From Halovulum dunhuangense (lineage in GTDB: Bacteria > Pseudomonadota > Alphaproteobacteria > Rhodobacterales > Rhodobacteraceae), in contig NZ_JABFBC010000001.1 in NCBI RefSeq assembly GCF_013093415.1, positions 620,001 through 684,000 on the forward strand: a stretch of DNA of 64,000 nucleotides. The letters are read 5' to 3'. Shown piece by piece: positions 26,510-34,585 of this stretch. Under the pieces are notes generated by a model. It was not told the origin of the DNA and did no database searches. It was given only the letters and a program-made list of their open reading frames with translations. Within the stretch, counting starts at the first letter, position 1. Every line of letters starts with the position of its first letter. The translations under genes were made by a program, and so were the position numbers.

Positions 26510-26533
26510 ATGCCAGGCGCCCGCGCCTGGCAT
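26510..26533 (+). terminator. Perfect 11-bp hairpin between the poly-Asp genes
   Basis: ATGCCAGGCGC (26510-26520) and GCGCCTGGCAT (26523-26533) are perfect reverse complements with a 2-base centre. Only two T follow, so it may be a weak terminator or an RNA stability element that lowers expression of the second gene. It lies 25 bases before ATG 26559. Confidence 0.6.
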
Positions 26534-26558
26534 TAGCGTGGACAGCCGGGAGCGCAAG

Positions 26559-27014
26559 ATGCACCGAATGCAGCCACCACGAAAGACCCCGCGCCGCGTG
26601 CTGGTCGCGGCGGCTGCGGGCATGTTCGTGCTTCTGGTGGCGGGCACCACACCGGCGGCGGCGCAGGACAGGGTGCTGCCGCAGGTCATCAGCCAGCTCG
26701 ACGAGCAGGGTTTCGAGGTGATCCGCGTCCAGCGCACCTGGCTTGGCCGGGTCCGTGTCGTGTCCCGCTCGGGGGAATACGAGCGCGAGATCGTCTACGT
26801 CCCATCGACCGGCGAGGTGTTGCGCGACTACTGGCGGCCGCTACGGCGGCAGGGGGGCGATGGCGCGGACAGGTTCGACGGCGGGCGCGGCGATGACCGC
26901 GACGACCGGGATGATGACCGGGACGACGATAACGACGATAATGACGACGACGACGACGACAGCGACGACGACGACAGCGACGACGGTGACGACGACGACG
27001 ACGACGACGATTGA
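26559..27014 (+). CDS. Secreted PepSY-like protein with Asp-rich tail (copy 2)
   Basis: 151 residues from ATG 26559 (GGGAG seven bases upstream); a GTG at 26538 is in frame but less likely. A signal peptide (to about residue 35, PAAAQ) is followed by LPQVISQLDEQGFEVIRVQRTWLGRVRVV and REIVYVPSTGEVLRDYW, matching the fold of copy 1, and a tail from about residue 100 of Asp with Arg, Asn, Ser and Gly. Related secreted proteins with Asp-rich tails are frequent in Rhodobacterales. Function unknown; cation binding is likely. It overlaps or abuts the LuxR-type gene. Confidence 0.85.
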   Translation: MHRMQPPRKTPRRVLVAAAAGMFVLLVAGTTPAAAQDRVLPQVISQLDEQGFEVIRVQRTWLGRVRVVSRSGEYEREIVYVPSTGEVLRDYWRPLRRQGGDGADRFDGGRGDDRDDRDDDRDDDNDDNDDDDDDSDDDDSDDGDDDDDDDD

Positions 27015-27028
27015 GCAGGCGGTTGCGG

Positions 27029-27553
27029 ATGCGGGTTTCGGGAGGGCTGAAGACGTTGCCGCGCTGGCTGTTGTGGGTGCTGGTGCCGATGCAGGCGCTG
27101 TGCTCGGGGTTCTTCATCTGGGATATCGCCGTCGGCGTCTTCGGCCTGCGCAGCCAGCCGATCAGCTGGCAGTACCGCGAGCTGATCGAGATCGGCGCGG
27201 CAATCGGGCTTGTCAGCGGTTTCGGCATCGGCCTTGCGGCGCTGGTGCTGACCCTGCGCCGGAACGAGGCGATGGAAGGGCAGATCCGCGCCGCCTCGGC
27301 CGCCTTTGCCGAACTGCTTGACGAGCGTTTCACCGGATGGGGCCTGACCCCGGCCGAGCGCGACGTCGCGTGGTTCACCCTGAAGGGCTGCACCATTGCC
27401 GAGATCGCGGCCCTGCGCTCCACCTCGGAAGGAACTGTCAAGGCGCAGAGCAACGCGATCTATCGCAAGGCGGGTGTCGCGGGCCGGGCACAGCTTGTGA
27501 GCCTGTTCATCGAGGATCTGATGGAGGCGCGCCCCGGCCCGGATGCCGGCTGA
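27029..27553 (+). CDS. Membrane-anchored LuxR-type HTH regulator
   Basis: About 174 residues. Two N-terminal membrane helices (LPRWLLWVLVPMQALCSGFFIW and LIEIGAAIGLVSGFGIGLAALVL) precede a short linker and a C-terminal LuxR/GerE helix-turn-helix: LTPAERDVAWFTLKGCTIAEIAALRSTSEGTVKAQSNAIYRKAGVAGRAQLVSLF. There is no receiver or PAS domain, so the signal is probably sensed in or at the membrane. The start is uncertain: TTG 27011 overlaps the upstream stop, ATG 27029 is used here, and later GTG/TTG codons behind GGAGGG are possible. Likely co-transcribed with, and perhaps controlling, the poly-Asp genes. Confidence 0.82.
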   Translation: MRVSGGLKTLPRWLLWVLVPMQALCSGFFIWDIAVGVFGLRSQPISWQYRELIEIGAAIGLVSGFGIGLAALVLTLRRNEAMEGQIRAASAAFAELLDERFTGWGLTPAERDVAWFTLKGCTIAEIAALRSTSEGTVKAQSNAIYRKAGVAGRAQLVSLFIEDLMEARPGPDAG

Positions 27554-27680
27554 GGGCGATCACGTTCCCTCACCATCGCGTGACGCGGCGGGCTTCGGGG
27601 AAACCCCGCGCGCCATCCTGACGTGGCTTTTCCTGACCGCGCAACGGGCGCGGCTGGAAAGACCCGAAGGAGAAGACGAC

Positions 27681-28238
27681 ATGACCCTGAAGCACAAGAT
27701 CGCTGTGGCAGCCCTTGCGGCGCTGGTCGCGGGTGCGGCGCAGGCCCAGATGATGCGGAACCCGGATGTGGGCGGCGCGCCGATGTTCGCGGATCGCAAC
27801 ATCGTCGAGAACGCGGTCAACTCGGCCGATCACACCACGCTGGTGGCCGCGGTTCAGGCGGCCGAACTGGTGGATACGCTGGCCAATGGGGGCCCCTTCA
27901 CCGTGTTCGCGCCGGTGAACGCGGCCTTTGCGGCGCTGCCCGATGGCACCGTCGAGACCCTGCTCGAGCCCGAGAACCGCGGCCAGCTGACCAAGGTGCT
28001 GACCGCCCATGTCGTCGAAGGCACGCTGACGCGCGCCAGCATCGACGAGGCGCTGGCCGCGGGCGGCGGCCGCACCGAGCTGGTGACCGTCTCGGGCGAC
28101 GCGCTGGCGGTCGAGAAGCGCGGCAACACCTATTACGTCATCGACGAGAACGCGAACGGCGCGCGGGTGACCATCGCCGACGTGATGCAGTCGAACGGTG
28201 TGATCCACGTCGTGGACAAGGTGCTTCTGCCCCGCTGA
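27681..28238 (+). CDS. Secreted fasciclin-domain protein
   Basis: 185 residues from ATG 27681 with GAAGGAGAAG upstream. Signal peptide (MTLKHKIAVAALAALVAGAAQAQ) followed by one FAS1 domain: VNSADHTTLVAAVQAAELVDTL, the H1 motif FTVFAPVNAAFAALP, LTAHVVEG and a closing DVMQSNGVIHVVDKVLLPR (H2). FAS1 proteins mediate adhesion at cell surfaces. It is the last gene of the accessory stretch and converges with pth. Confidence 0.93.
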   Translation: MTLKHKIAVAALAALVAGAAQAQMMRNPDVGGAPMFADRNIVENAVNSADHTTLVAAVQAAELVDTLANGGPFTVFAPVNAAFAALPDGTVETLLEPENRGQLTKVLTAHVVEGTLTRASIDEALAAGGGRTELVTVSGDALAVEKRGNTYYVIDENANGARVTIADVMQSNGVIHVVDKVLLPR

Positions 28239-28280
28239 GGGCAATCGCGTGGGGGGCGGCGTTGCCGGTCCCCGCGCCCG

Positions 28281-28952
28281 CTAGCGGCGGAAGTGGTCCG
28301 CCAGCCGTTGCAGCGGGTTGCGGGTGTCGGGCTTCGGCGCCTCTGCCGGTGCCGGGGGCGCTGCCTGGGGCTTCGGCGCGGGCCTGGCCGCAGGCCGGGC
28401 GGCCACGGCGGTCTGGAAGCGGCTGGCGTCGCCCGCCACCAGGTGCGGCACGGCGCGGCCGATCCCGTCCAGCAGGTCCGTCAGCCAGTCCTCGTCGGCC
28501 TTGGCAAAGGGGCTGAGAACGTAGTGGCTGACCAGCGCCTTGTCGCCGGGATGGCCGATCCCCAGCCGCACGCGCAGGTAATCCGCCCCGATATGCTGGT
28601 GAAGCGAGCGCAGGCCGTTGTGGCCGGCGTGCCCGCCGCCGGTCTTGACCCGCATCTTGCCGGGCGCAAGGTCCAGCTCGTCATGGAACACGATCACGTC
28701 GGCCGGCGTCAGCTTGTAGAAGCGCATCGCCTCGCCCACGGATTGGCCGGACAGGTTCATGTAGGTTTCGGGCTTCAGGAGCAGCACCTTCTCGGTGCCG
28801 ATGGTGCCCTCGGCGACCTGGCCCTGGAACTTGGCGCGCCACGGGCCGAAGCCCTGGGCGCCGGCGATGGCGTCCACCGCCATGAAGCCGATATTGTGCC
28901 GGGTGCGGTCGTACTTGGCGCCGGGATTGCCGAGGCCGGCCAGGATCTTCAT
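28281..28952 (-). CDS. pth: Peptidyl-tRNA hydrolase
   Basis: 223 residues. [23 protein letters not shown] with catalytic H19 at the start, [25 protein letters not shown] and [12 protein letters not shown] are all conserved. It recycles peptidyl-tRNAs dropped from ribosomes. The C-terminus has a Pro/Ala-rich extension ([20 protein letters not shown]) before QRLADHFRR, as in other Rhodobacterales. It is downstream of rplY, separated by a terminator-like hairpin. Confidence 0.96.
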   Translation of the reverse strand: MKILAGLGNPGAKYDRTRHNIGFMAVDAIAGAQGFGPWRAKFQGQVAEGTIGTEKVLLLKPETYMNLSGQSVGEAMRFYKLTPADVIVFHDELDLAPGKMRVKTGGGHAGHNGLRSLHQHIGADYLRVRLGIGHPGDKALVSHYVLSPFAKADEDWLTDLLDGIGRAVPHLVAGDASRFQTAVAARPAARPAPKPQAAPPAPAEAPKPDTRNPLQRLADHFRR

Positions 28953-28972
28953 CGCGTGCCCCTCTCGAAATG

Positions 28973-29002
28973 AAAAGCGCGCCGCCCTTTCGGACGGCGC
29001 GC
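28973..29002 (-). terminator. Hairpin between rplY and pth
   Basis: Arms 28977-28987 and 28992-29002 pair at 10 of 11 positions around a 4-base loop (GAAA on the minus transcript); AAAA at 28973-28976 gives a U4 tract. Likely terminator or attenuator after rplY, leaving partial read-through into pth. Confidence 0.75.
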
Positions 29003-29033
29003 CGGATCTAGCACGGATGTGCCGCGAGGGCTA

Positions 29034-29654
29034 TCAGGCCTCTTCTTCTTCCGCGGTTTCCTCTTCGGCTTCGGCCGAACGCAGGCCCGACGGGGCCGCG
29101 ATGTTGGCGATCACGAAGTCACGATCGGTGATCATCGGGCGCGTGCCTTCCGGCAGCGCGATCTTGGAGATGGTCAGGACGTCGCCGATGGCCATGCCCG
29201 ACAGGTCGGCGGTCACATGATCGGGAATGTCGCTGGCGGTCACCTTCAGCTCGACTTCCGGGCGCACCACGGTCAGAACGCCGCCGCGGCGCAGGCCGGG
29301 GCAGTTGTCCTGGCCGATGAATTCAACCGGGATGTAAAGGTTGATGCGGCTCTTCGGGCTCAGGCGCAGGAAGTCGATATGGGTCGGCAGATCCTTGACC
29401 ACATCGCGCTGGACCGAGCGGCAGATGACGCGCTGTTGCTTGCCGTCAACGTTCAGCGTGATCAGCGTCGACAGGAACTTGCCCGCCTTGAGCAGCTTGA
29501 TCAGCTCGTTGAACTTGACGTTGATGGTGACGGGCTCTTCCCCGCCGCCATAGATGACACCGGGCACAAGGCCCTCACGACGTGCCGAGCGGGCGGCCCC
29601 CTTGCCTGTCCCCGCGCGCGTCGTGGCGTTGAGAACCGGGCTCTCTTTAGCCAT
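29034..29654 (-). CDS. rplY: 50S ribosomal protein L25/general stress protein Ctc
   Basis: 206 residues, the long (CTC-type) form. N-terminal L25 domain ([37 protein letters not shown]) binds 5S rRNA; the C-terminal TL5 beta domain ([29 protein letters not shown]) is followed by an acidic Glu-rich tail. ATG 29654. The pair rplY-pth is widespread in alphaproteobacteria. Confidence 0.96.
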   Translation of the reverse strand: MAKESPVLNATTRAGTGKGAARSARREGLVPGVIYGGGEEPVTINVKFNELIKLLKAGKFLSTLITLNVDGKQQRVICRSVQRDVVKDLPTHIDFLRLSPKSRINLYIPVEFIGQDNCPGLRRGGVLTVVRPEVELKVTASDIPDHVTADLSGMAIGDVLTISKIALPEGTRPMITDRDFVIANIAAPSGLRSAEAEEETAEEEEA

Positions 29655-29840
29655 GACTTATCTCCTGTTTTCCATATTCGCGGGGTCCTCCAAGGGTGGG
29701 CCACCCGCGACAGGCGTGTCCCTTACGCGAAAGCGCCCGGCTTGGAAAGCGGAATCGGGCCGGGGCCGCGGTGCCGCATTGCGCGCGGGCGGCGCGCGCC
29801 GTAATCACGGGCGCGGAGAATGCAAAGCCGGGGTCACGCC

Positions 29841-31037
29841 ATGCCTGTCATCACCACGATCGAGGATCTGCGCCAAATGGCCGAGCGGCGCGTGCCGCGG
29901 GTCTTCTACGACTACGCGGACAGCGGGTCGTGGACCGAGCAGACCTACAGGGCGAACTCGTCGATCTTTCACCAGATCCGCCTGCGCCAGCTGGTCGCCG
30001 TGAACATGCAGGGGCGGTCCACCCGCACCACCATGGTGGGCCATGACGTGGCCATGCCGGTGGCCCTTGCGCCCACCGGCTTCACCGGCATGCAGCACGC
30101 CGATGGCGAGATCCTGGCCGCCCAGGCGGCCGAAGCGTTCGGCGTGCCCTTCACCCTGTCCACCATGTCGATCTGCTCGATCGAGGATGTGGCGATGGCG
30201 ACGACCAGGCCGTTCTGGTTCCAGCTTTACGTCATGCGCGACCGCGAGTTCGCGGCCAGCCTGATCGACCGGGCCAAGGCGGCGGGCTGTTCCGCGCTGG
30301 TGCTGACGCTGGATCTTCAGCTTCTGGGGCAGCGGCACAAGGATCTGAAGAACGGGCTGGGCGTGCCGCCGCGGCTGTCGGTGGCCAACATGGTCAACAT
30401 CGCGATGAAGCCGCGCTGGTGCATGGGGATGCTCGGAACCCACCGGCGGACATTCCGCAACATCGTGGGCCACGCGAAGGGCGTGGACAACCTCAAGACC
30501 CTGTCGGAGTGGACGGCCGCGCAGTTCGACCAGGCGCTGACCTGGGACGACATCGACTGGATCCGCGACCGCTGGGGCGGCACCTTCATCATCAAGGGGA
30601 TCATGGACCCCGAGGATGCCCGCCGCGCCGCCGACAAGGGCGCGGACGCGATCATCGTCTCGAACCATGGCGGCCGGCAGCTCGACGGTGCGCTGACCCC
30701 GCTCGAGGTGCTGCCGCAGATCGTCGATGCGGTGGGCGACCGGACCGAGGTGCATCTGGACAGCGGCATCCGTTCGGGCCAGGACGTGCTGAAGGCGGTG
30801 GCGATGGGCGCGAAGGGCACCTATATCGGCCGCGCCTTCCTGTACGGGCTGGGCGCCATGGGCAAGGCGGGCGTGACCAAGGCGCTGGAGATCATCCACA
30901 AGGAACTGGACACCACGCTTGGACTGGTCGGGCGCACCGATATCCACGACCTGAACATGGACAACCTGATCTTTCCCCACCAGGTGCCCGAACCCTTCGG
31001 CCCGGCCAAGTGGAAAAAGCGCGCCAGGGCGAAGTGA
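29841..31037 (+). CDS. lldD: FMN-dependent alpha-hydroxy-acid (L-lactate) dehydrogenase
   Basis: 398 residues. The FMN TIM-barrel family is clear from FYDYADSGSWTEQTY, LAPTGFTGMQHADGE, K252 (IIKGIMDPEDA), and catalytic H276 in VSNHGGRQLDG, then LDSGIRSGQDVLKA. It oxidises L-lactate to pyruvate, passing electrons to the respiratory chain. ATG 29841 is chosen over an upstream in-frame start because MPVITTIEDLRQMA is the usual beginning. It is divergent from rplY. No lactate permease or LldR regulator is next to it. Confidence 0.9.
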   Translation: MPVITTIEDLRQMAERRVPRVFYDYADSGSWTEQTYRANSSIFHQIRLRQLVAVNMQGRSTRTTMVGHDVAMPVALAPTGFTGMQHADGEILAAQAAEAFGVPFTLSTMSICSIEDVAMATTRPFWFQLYVMRDREFAASLIDRAKAAGCSALVLTLDLQLLGQRHKDLKNGLGVPPRLSVANMVNIAMKPRWCMGMLGTHRRTFRNIVGHAKGVDNLKTLSEWTAAQFDQALTWDDIDWIRDRWGGTFIIKGIMDPEDARRAADKGADAIIVSNHGGRQLDGALTPLEVLPQIVDAVGDRTEVHLDSGIRSGQDVLKAVAMGAKGTYIGRAFLYGLGAMGKAGVTKALEIIHKELDTTLGLVGRTDIHDLNMDNLIFPHQVPEPFGPAKWKKRARAK

Positions 31038-31053
31038 CCCCGGCGCGCCCGGC

Positions 31054-31845
31054 TCAGGCGGTGTGCGCGCCCTCGGCCAGGCCGCGGACGAAGTCGAGCA
31101 CTTCGGCCACGCTCTTGCCGGCGGCCAGTTCCGCCACGATGGCCGAGCCCACCACCGCGCCGTCGGCCACGCCGGCGATCTCGCGCGCGGACTGGGCGGT
31201 GCGGATGCCGAAGCCCACGCAGACCGGCAGGTCGGTCGAGCGCTTGATCCGCGCCACTTCCGGGGCCACGTCGGCGGCGCTGGCGGCGGCGGCGCCGGTG
31301 ATCCCGGTGATCGAGACGTAGTAGAGAAAGCCAGAGCTGTTCTCGAGCACCTTCGGAAGCCGCCGGTCGTCGGTTGTCGGCGTGGCGAGGCGGATGAAGT
31401 CGAGCCCGGCGTCGCGCGCGGGCAGGCACAGCTCGTCATCCTCCTCGGGCGGCAGGTCCACCACGATCAGGCCGTCGATGCCGGCGGATTTCGCCTCCCG
31501 CAGGAAGGTCTCCACCCCCATCGAGTAGATCGGGTTGTAATAGCCCATCAGCACGATCGGCGTGGTGTCGTCGCCCTGCCGGAAGGCGCGGGCCAGATCC
31601 AGCGTGCGGCGCAGCGTCATGCCCGCATCCAGCGCGCGGGACGCGGCCAGCTGGATCGCCGGGCCGTCCGCCATCGGATCGGTGAAGGGCAGGCCAAGTT
31701 CGATCACGTCCACACCGGCGGCGGGCATGCCGCGCACCAGTTCCAGAGAGGTGTCGTAATCCGGATCGCCGGCCATCACATAGGCCACGAAGGCGCGCTT
31801 CCCCTCGGCCTGAAGCCGCTTGAACGTGTTCTCGATCCGCGTCAT
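31054..31845 (-). CDS. trpA: Tryptophan synthase alpha chain
   Basis: 263 residues. Catalytic E49 ([11 protein letters not shown]) and D60 (MADGP) occupy the same positions as in the E. coli enzyme; ITGITGAAA and [11 protein letters not shown] complete the phosphate site. It splits indole-glycerol phosphate. It lies about 5.7 kb from trpB and on the opposite strand, converging with lldD with 16 bases between stops, so it must be transcribed separately from trpFB. Confidence 0.97.
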   Translation of the reverse strand: MTRIENTFKRLQAEGKRAFVAYVMAGDPDYDTSLELVRGMPAAGVDVIELGLPFTDPMADGPAIQLAASRALDAGMTLRRTLDLARAFRQGDDTTPIVLMGYYNPIYSMGVETFLREAKSAGIDGLIVVDLPPEEDDELCLPARDAGLDFIRLATPTTDDRRLPKVLENSSGFLYYVSITGITGAAAASAADVAPEVARIKRSTDLPVCVGFGIRTAQSAREIAGVADGAVVGSAIVAELAAGKSVAEVLDFVRGLAEGAHTA

Positions 31846-31932
31846 CGGCGCCCCCGGTCCTGCTGGAATTCCTGAGGCCCTGTCTTTGCCGAGCTTGGCC
31901 CGGAAATCAATGGGGCGCGGACGAATCCCCGT

Positions 31933-32163
31933 CTAGCGGTCCGCGTCGGGGTCGTCGTCCTGCCGTCGCAGCATGTCGTGCACCAGCGCCGCACGGCCCG
32001 TCAAAGGGCGTCGCAGGTCGCCCATAACGTCATCGGCGCCGGCCAGGTAGGCTGCGACCTCCTCCAGTTCCGCGACGGTCGCGCCGCTGGCCAGGATCTC
32101 TGCGACCAGATGCGCGTCCAGCGGGCCGAGGATGTGCGTCACGTCGCGGGCGCCGGGTTTCAT
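31933..32163 (-). CDS. Conserved-looking 76-residue hypothetical protein
   Basis: 76 residues from ATG 32163 (AGGTGGAAAG upstream), 20 bases after the BON-protein gene, so an operon is likely. The sequence is mostly helical and acidic: GARDVTHILGPLDAHLVAEILASGATVAELEEVAAYLAGADDVMGDLRRPLTGRAALVHDML. The C-terminus is RRQDDDPDADR. I do not recognise the family. No membrane segment or signal. Confidence 0.7.
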   Translation of the reverse strand: MKPGARDVTHILGPLDAHLVAEILASGATVAELEEVAAYLAGADDVMGDLRRPLTGRAALVHDMLRRQDDDPDADR

Positions 32164-32183
32164 GGGCTTTCCACCTTGCGGGG

Positions 32184-32957
32184 TCACGGGACCACCGCGA
32201 TCTCGTTCTCGACCTGGTCGACGCCCAGCACGGCCCAGGCATCGCGTTCCGCAAGCTGGCTGAGGGCGCGGCTGCGCAGGGCCCCGGTCAGTCGCACCAC
32301 GCGTCCGCGCACGCCGACGCGGATCTGGCCCGCGTCCAGATAGGGGTCGGTTTCCAGCACCACGCGCACCGCTTCCTCCAGCCGGATCGGCGCGTCCTCT
32401 TCGGGCGGGTCGGCCTCGAGCCCGTTCACCACGTCGCGCACGCCCGGAACCCACCAGCACATCGCGCCGGCAAGGCGCTTGCCGACAAGGCCGCCGACCG
32501 TGCCGTTCAGGATGACCACGCCGCGGCGCACCTCGATGTCGATGCGGTGGCGTGCGGTCAGCGGGTCGCCCGCCACGACGGCGAATTCGGGGGCGTTCGC
32601 CATCCGCTCGACCGCCATCTCGCGGATGAGATGGCCGGAAAAGGCGGGGGCCGCCCGGAAGAAGCGTCGCAGATGCGAACGGATCTGGCCGTCGCCCATG
32701 CGCACTGCCGGGGTGACGCGCAGCCGGTCCACGATGGCGCCGACCTGTGGCTGGGCGGCGAGGATCGACAGCGCGCGGCGCTTGGCGGCGATGTCCGTCA
32801 CCTCGGCGGAAATGGTCAGCGTGCCGTCGGGATCAAGGCGCAGGATCTCGGGGTGGAAGCGCGGACCGAGACGCGGCTCTGCCCGAAGCGCGCCGCGCAG
32901 ACTGTCCAGAACGTGTTCGGACCCTGGCCCGGACTCGGTGGCCCGCATCTCTCCCAT
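32184..32957 (-). CDS. BON-domain protein
   Basis: 257 residues, no signal peptide evident. Several BON-like alpha/beta units are visible: DGTLTISAEVTDIAAKRRALSIL, RHRIDIEVRRGVVILNGTVGGLVGKRLAGAMCWWVPGVRDVVNGL and GQIRVGVRGRVVRLTGALRSRALSQLAERDAWAVLGVDQVENEI. BON domains bind phospholipids or other ligands and are common in osmotic-stress proteins. It precedes the 76-residue gene and is divergent from modA. Confidence 0.82.
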   Translation of the reverse strand: MGEMRATESGPGSEHVLDSLRGALRAEPRLGPRFHPEILRLDPDGTLTISAEVTDIAAKRRALSILAAQPQVGAIVDRLRVTPAVRMGDGQIRSHLRRFFRAAPAFSGHLIREMAVERMANAPEFAVVAGDPLTARHRIDIEVRRGVVILNGTVGGLVGKRLAGAMCWWVPGVRDVVNGLEADPPEEDAPIRLEEAVRVVLETDPYLDAGQIRVGVRGRVVRLTGALRSRALSQLAERDAWAVLGVDQVENEIAVVP

Positions 32958-33037
32958 CGGCGTGTTCCCGTCGCAGCTACATGCAGGACACTAGGGCCAT
33001 CCGTTACCCCGCCATTGACGGGGATCAATCGCCCGCG

Positions 33038-33063
33038 GCGATATATCCCGGCGAAAATATCGC
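33038..33063 (+). promoter_or_regulatory. Mo-box-like operator upstream of modA
   Basis: GCGATATAT (33038-33046) and AAATATCGC (33055-33063) form an A+T-rich imperfect inverted repeat with an 8-base spacer, 58 bases before the modA start. It resembles the CGnTATAT-type dyads bound by ModE/MopA/MopB regulators in enterobacteria and Rhodobacter. Assignment rests on position and dyad pattern only. Confidence 0.6.
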
Positions 33064-33121
33064 TTGATCGGGGTCGGGATCCGTGCCGAACTCTCCGGGT
33101 GAACATATCGAAAGAGACGCC

Positions 33122-33880
33122 ATGCATGCCCGTCTTGCCGCCCTTGCCCTTTGCGCGACCACGGCCATGCCCGCCGCGGCCGGGGATGTCACCGTCTTCG
33201 CCGCCGCCAGCCTGCGCACCGCGCTGGACGGGATAGCGGCCGGGTGGAAGGCGGAGACGGGCCACGCGGTCACCCTGTCCTACGCGGGCAGTTCCGCCCT
33301 TGCCCGCCAGATCGAGCAGGGGGCGCCGGCCGATATCTTCATCTCGTCCAGCGTCGACTGGATGGATCTGCTGGAGACGGAGGCGTTGCTGGCCCCCGGC
33401 ACGCGGCGTGACCTGCTCGGCAACACGCTCGTGCTGGTGGCGCATGGGCCGGACGCCGCCCCGGTCGGGATCGGCCCTGCGCTGGACCTGCCCGCCCTGC
33501 TGGGGCCGGAGGGCCGGCTTGCCATGGCGCTGGTCGATGCGGTGCCCGCCGGGGTCTATGGCAGGCAGGCGCTGGAAAGCCTGGGCCTGTGGGAACGGGT
33601 GGCGCCGCAGGTGGCGCAGTCGGACAATGTGCGCACGGCGCTGGCGCTGGTCGCATCGGGCGAGGCGCCGCTTGGCATCGTCTATGGCTCGGACGCGGTG
33701 GCGGAGCCGGGGGTCAGCGTGATCGGCACCTTCCCTGAAGACAGCCACGCCCCGATCGTCTATCCCGTTGCGCAGACGGCGGACAGCGACAGCGCCGCGG
33801 CGGCGGAGTTCCTGGCCCATCTGGGCAGCCCCGCGGCTGCGGCGAGTTTCGCCCGTCAGGGGTTCATCGTCCTGGAGTGA
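33122..33880 (+). CDS. modA: Molybdate ABC transporter, periplasmic binding protein
   Basis: 252 residues from ATG 33122 (GAAAGAGA upstream). Signal peptide MHARLAALALCATTAMPAAA, then DVTVFAAASLRTALDGIAAGW and LSYAGSSALARQIEQGAPADIFISSS, the ModA oxyanion-binding signature; ALVDAVPAGVYGRQALESLGLW and SDNVRTALALVASGEAPLGIVY follow. First gene of modABC; a Mo-box-like palindrome lies upstream, so repression by molybdate is likely. Confidence 0.95.
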   Translation: MHARLAALALCATTAMPAAAGDVTVFAAASLRTALDGIAAGWKAETGHAVTLSYAGSSALARQIEQGAPADIFISSSVDWMDLLETEALLAPGTRRDLLGNTLVLVAHGPDAAPVGIGPALDLPALLGPEGRLAMALVDAVPAGVYGRQALESLGLWERVAPQVAQSDNVRTALALVASGEAPLGIVYGSDAVAEPGVSVIGTFPEDSHAPIVYPVAQTADSDSAAAAEFLAHLGSPAAAASFARQGFIVLE

Positions 33881-33889
33881 CGCACGCTG

Positions 33890-34585
33890 ATGGGGTTCCT
33901 GGGACCGGAGGAATGGCAGGCGGTCGCGCTGTCGCTGAAAGTGTCGCTCTGGGCGACGCTGGCCAGCCTGCCGCTGGGCATCCTCGTGGCCCATGCGCTG
34001 GCGCGCTGGCGCTTTCCGGGCCGGCAGGTGCTGAACGGGCTGGTGCACCTGCCGCTGATCCTGCCCCCGGTGGTCACGGGCTACCTGCTGCTGATCGCCT
34101 TCGGGCGGCGCGGGCCGTTCGGCGCCTTTCTGGAAGAGACGTTCGGCATCGTGCTTGCCTTCCGCTGGACCGGGGCGGCGCTGGCGGCGGCGATCATGGC
34201 GTTCCCGCTGATGGTGCGCGCGATCCGGCTGTCGATCGAGGCGGTGGATCCGAAGCTTGAACAGGCCGCCGCGACGCTGGGTGCGTCGCGGCCCTGGGTG
34301 TTCCTGACGGTGACGCTGCCGCTGATCCTGCCGGGGATCCTGGCCGGGGCGATACTGGCCTTCGCCAAGGCGATGGGCGAGTTCGGCGCGACGATCACCT
34401 TCGTGTCGAACATCCCCGGACAGACCCAGACCGTTCCATCCGCGATCTACGCCTTTCTCCAGGTGCCCGGCGGAGAGGGCGCGGCGATGCGGCTGGTGAT
34501 GGTGTCGATCGCGCTGGCGCTGGGGGCGCTCTTGCTGTCGGAGTGGATCTCTACCCGCGTCGCGCGCAGGATCGCCGGGCGATGA
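33890..34585 (+). CDS. modB: Molybdate ABC transporter, permease
   Basis: 231 residues with five to six membrane helices and the permease coupling motif EAASLG-like segment: EQAAATLGASRPWVFLTVTLPLILPGILAGA. LPLILPPVVTGYLLL and KAMGEFGATITFVSNIPGQTQT are typical of ModB. It begins nine bases after modA and its stop overlaps the modC start (ATGA). Confidence 0.95.
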   Translation: MGFLGPEEWQAVALSLKVSLWATLASLPLGILVAHALARWRFPGRQVLNGLVHLPLILPPVVTGYLLLIAFGRRGPFGAFLEETFGIVLAFRWTGAALAAAIMAFPLMVRAIRLSIEAVDPKLEQAAATLGASRPWVFLTVTLPLILPGILAGAILAFAKAMGEFGATITFVSNIPGQTQTVPSAIYAFLQVPGGEGAAMRLVMVSIALALGALLLSEWISTRVARRIAGR

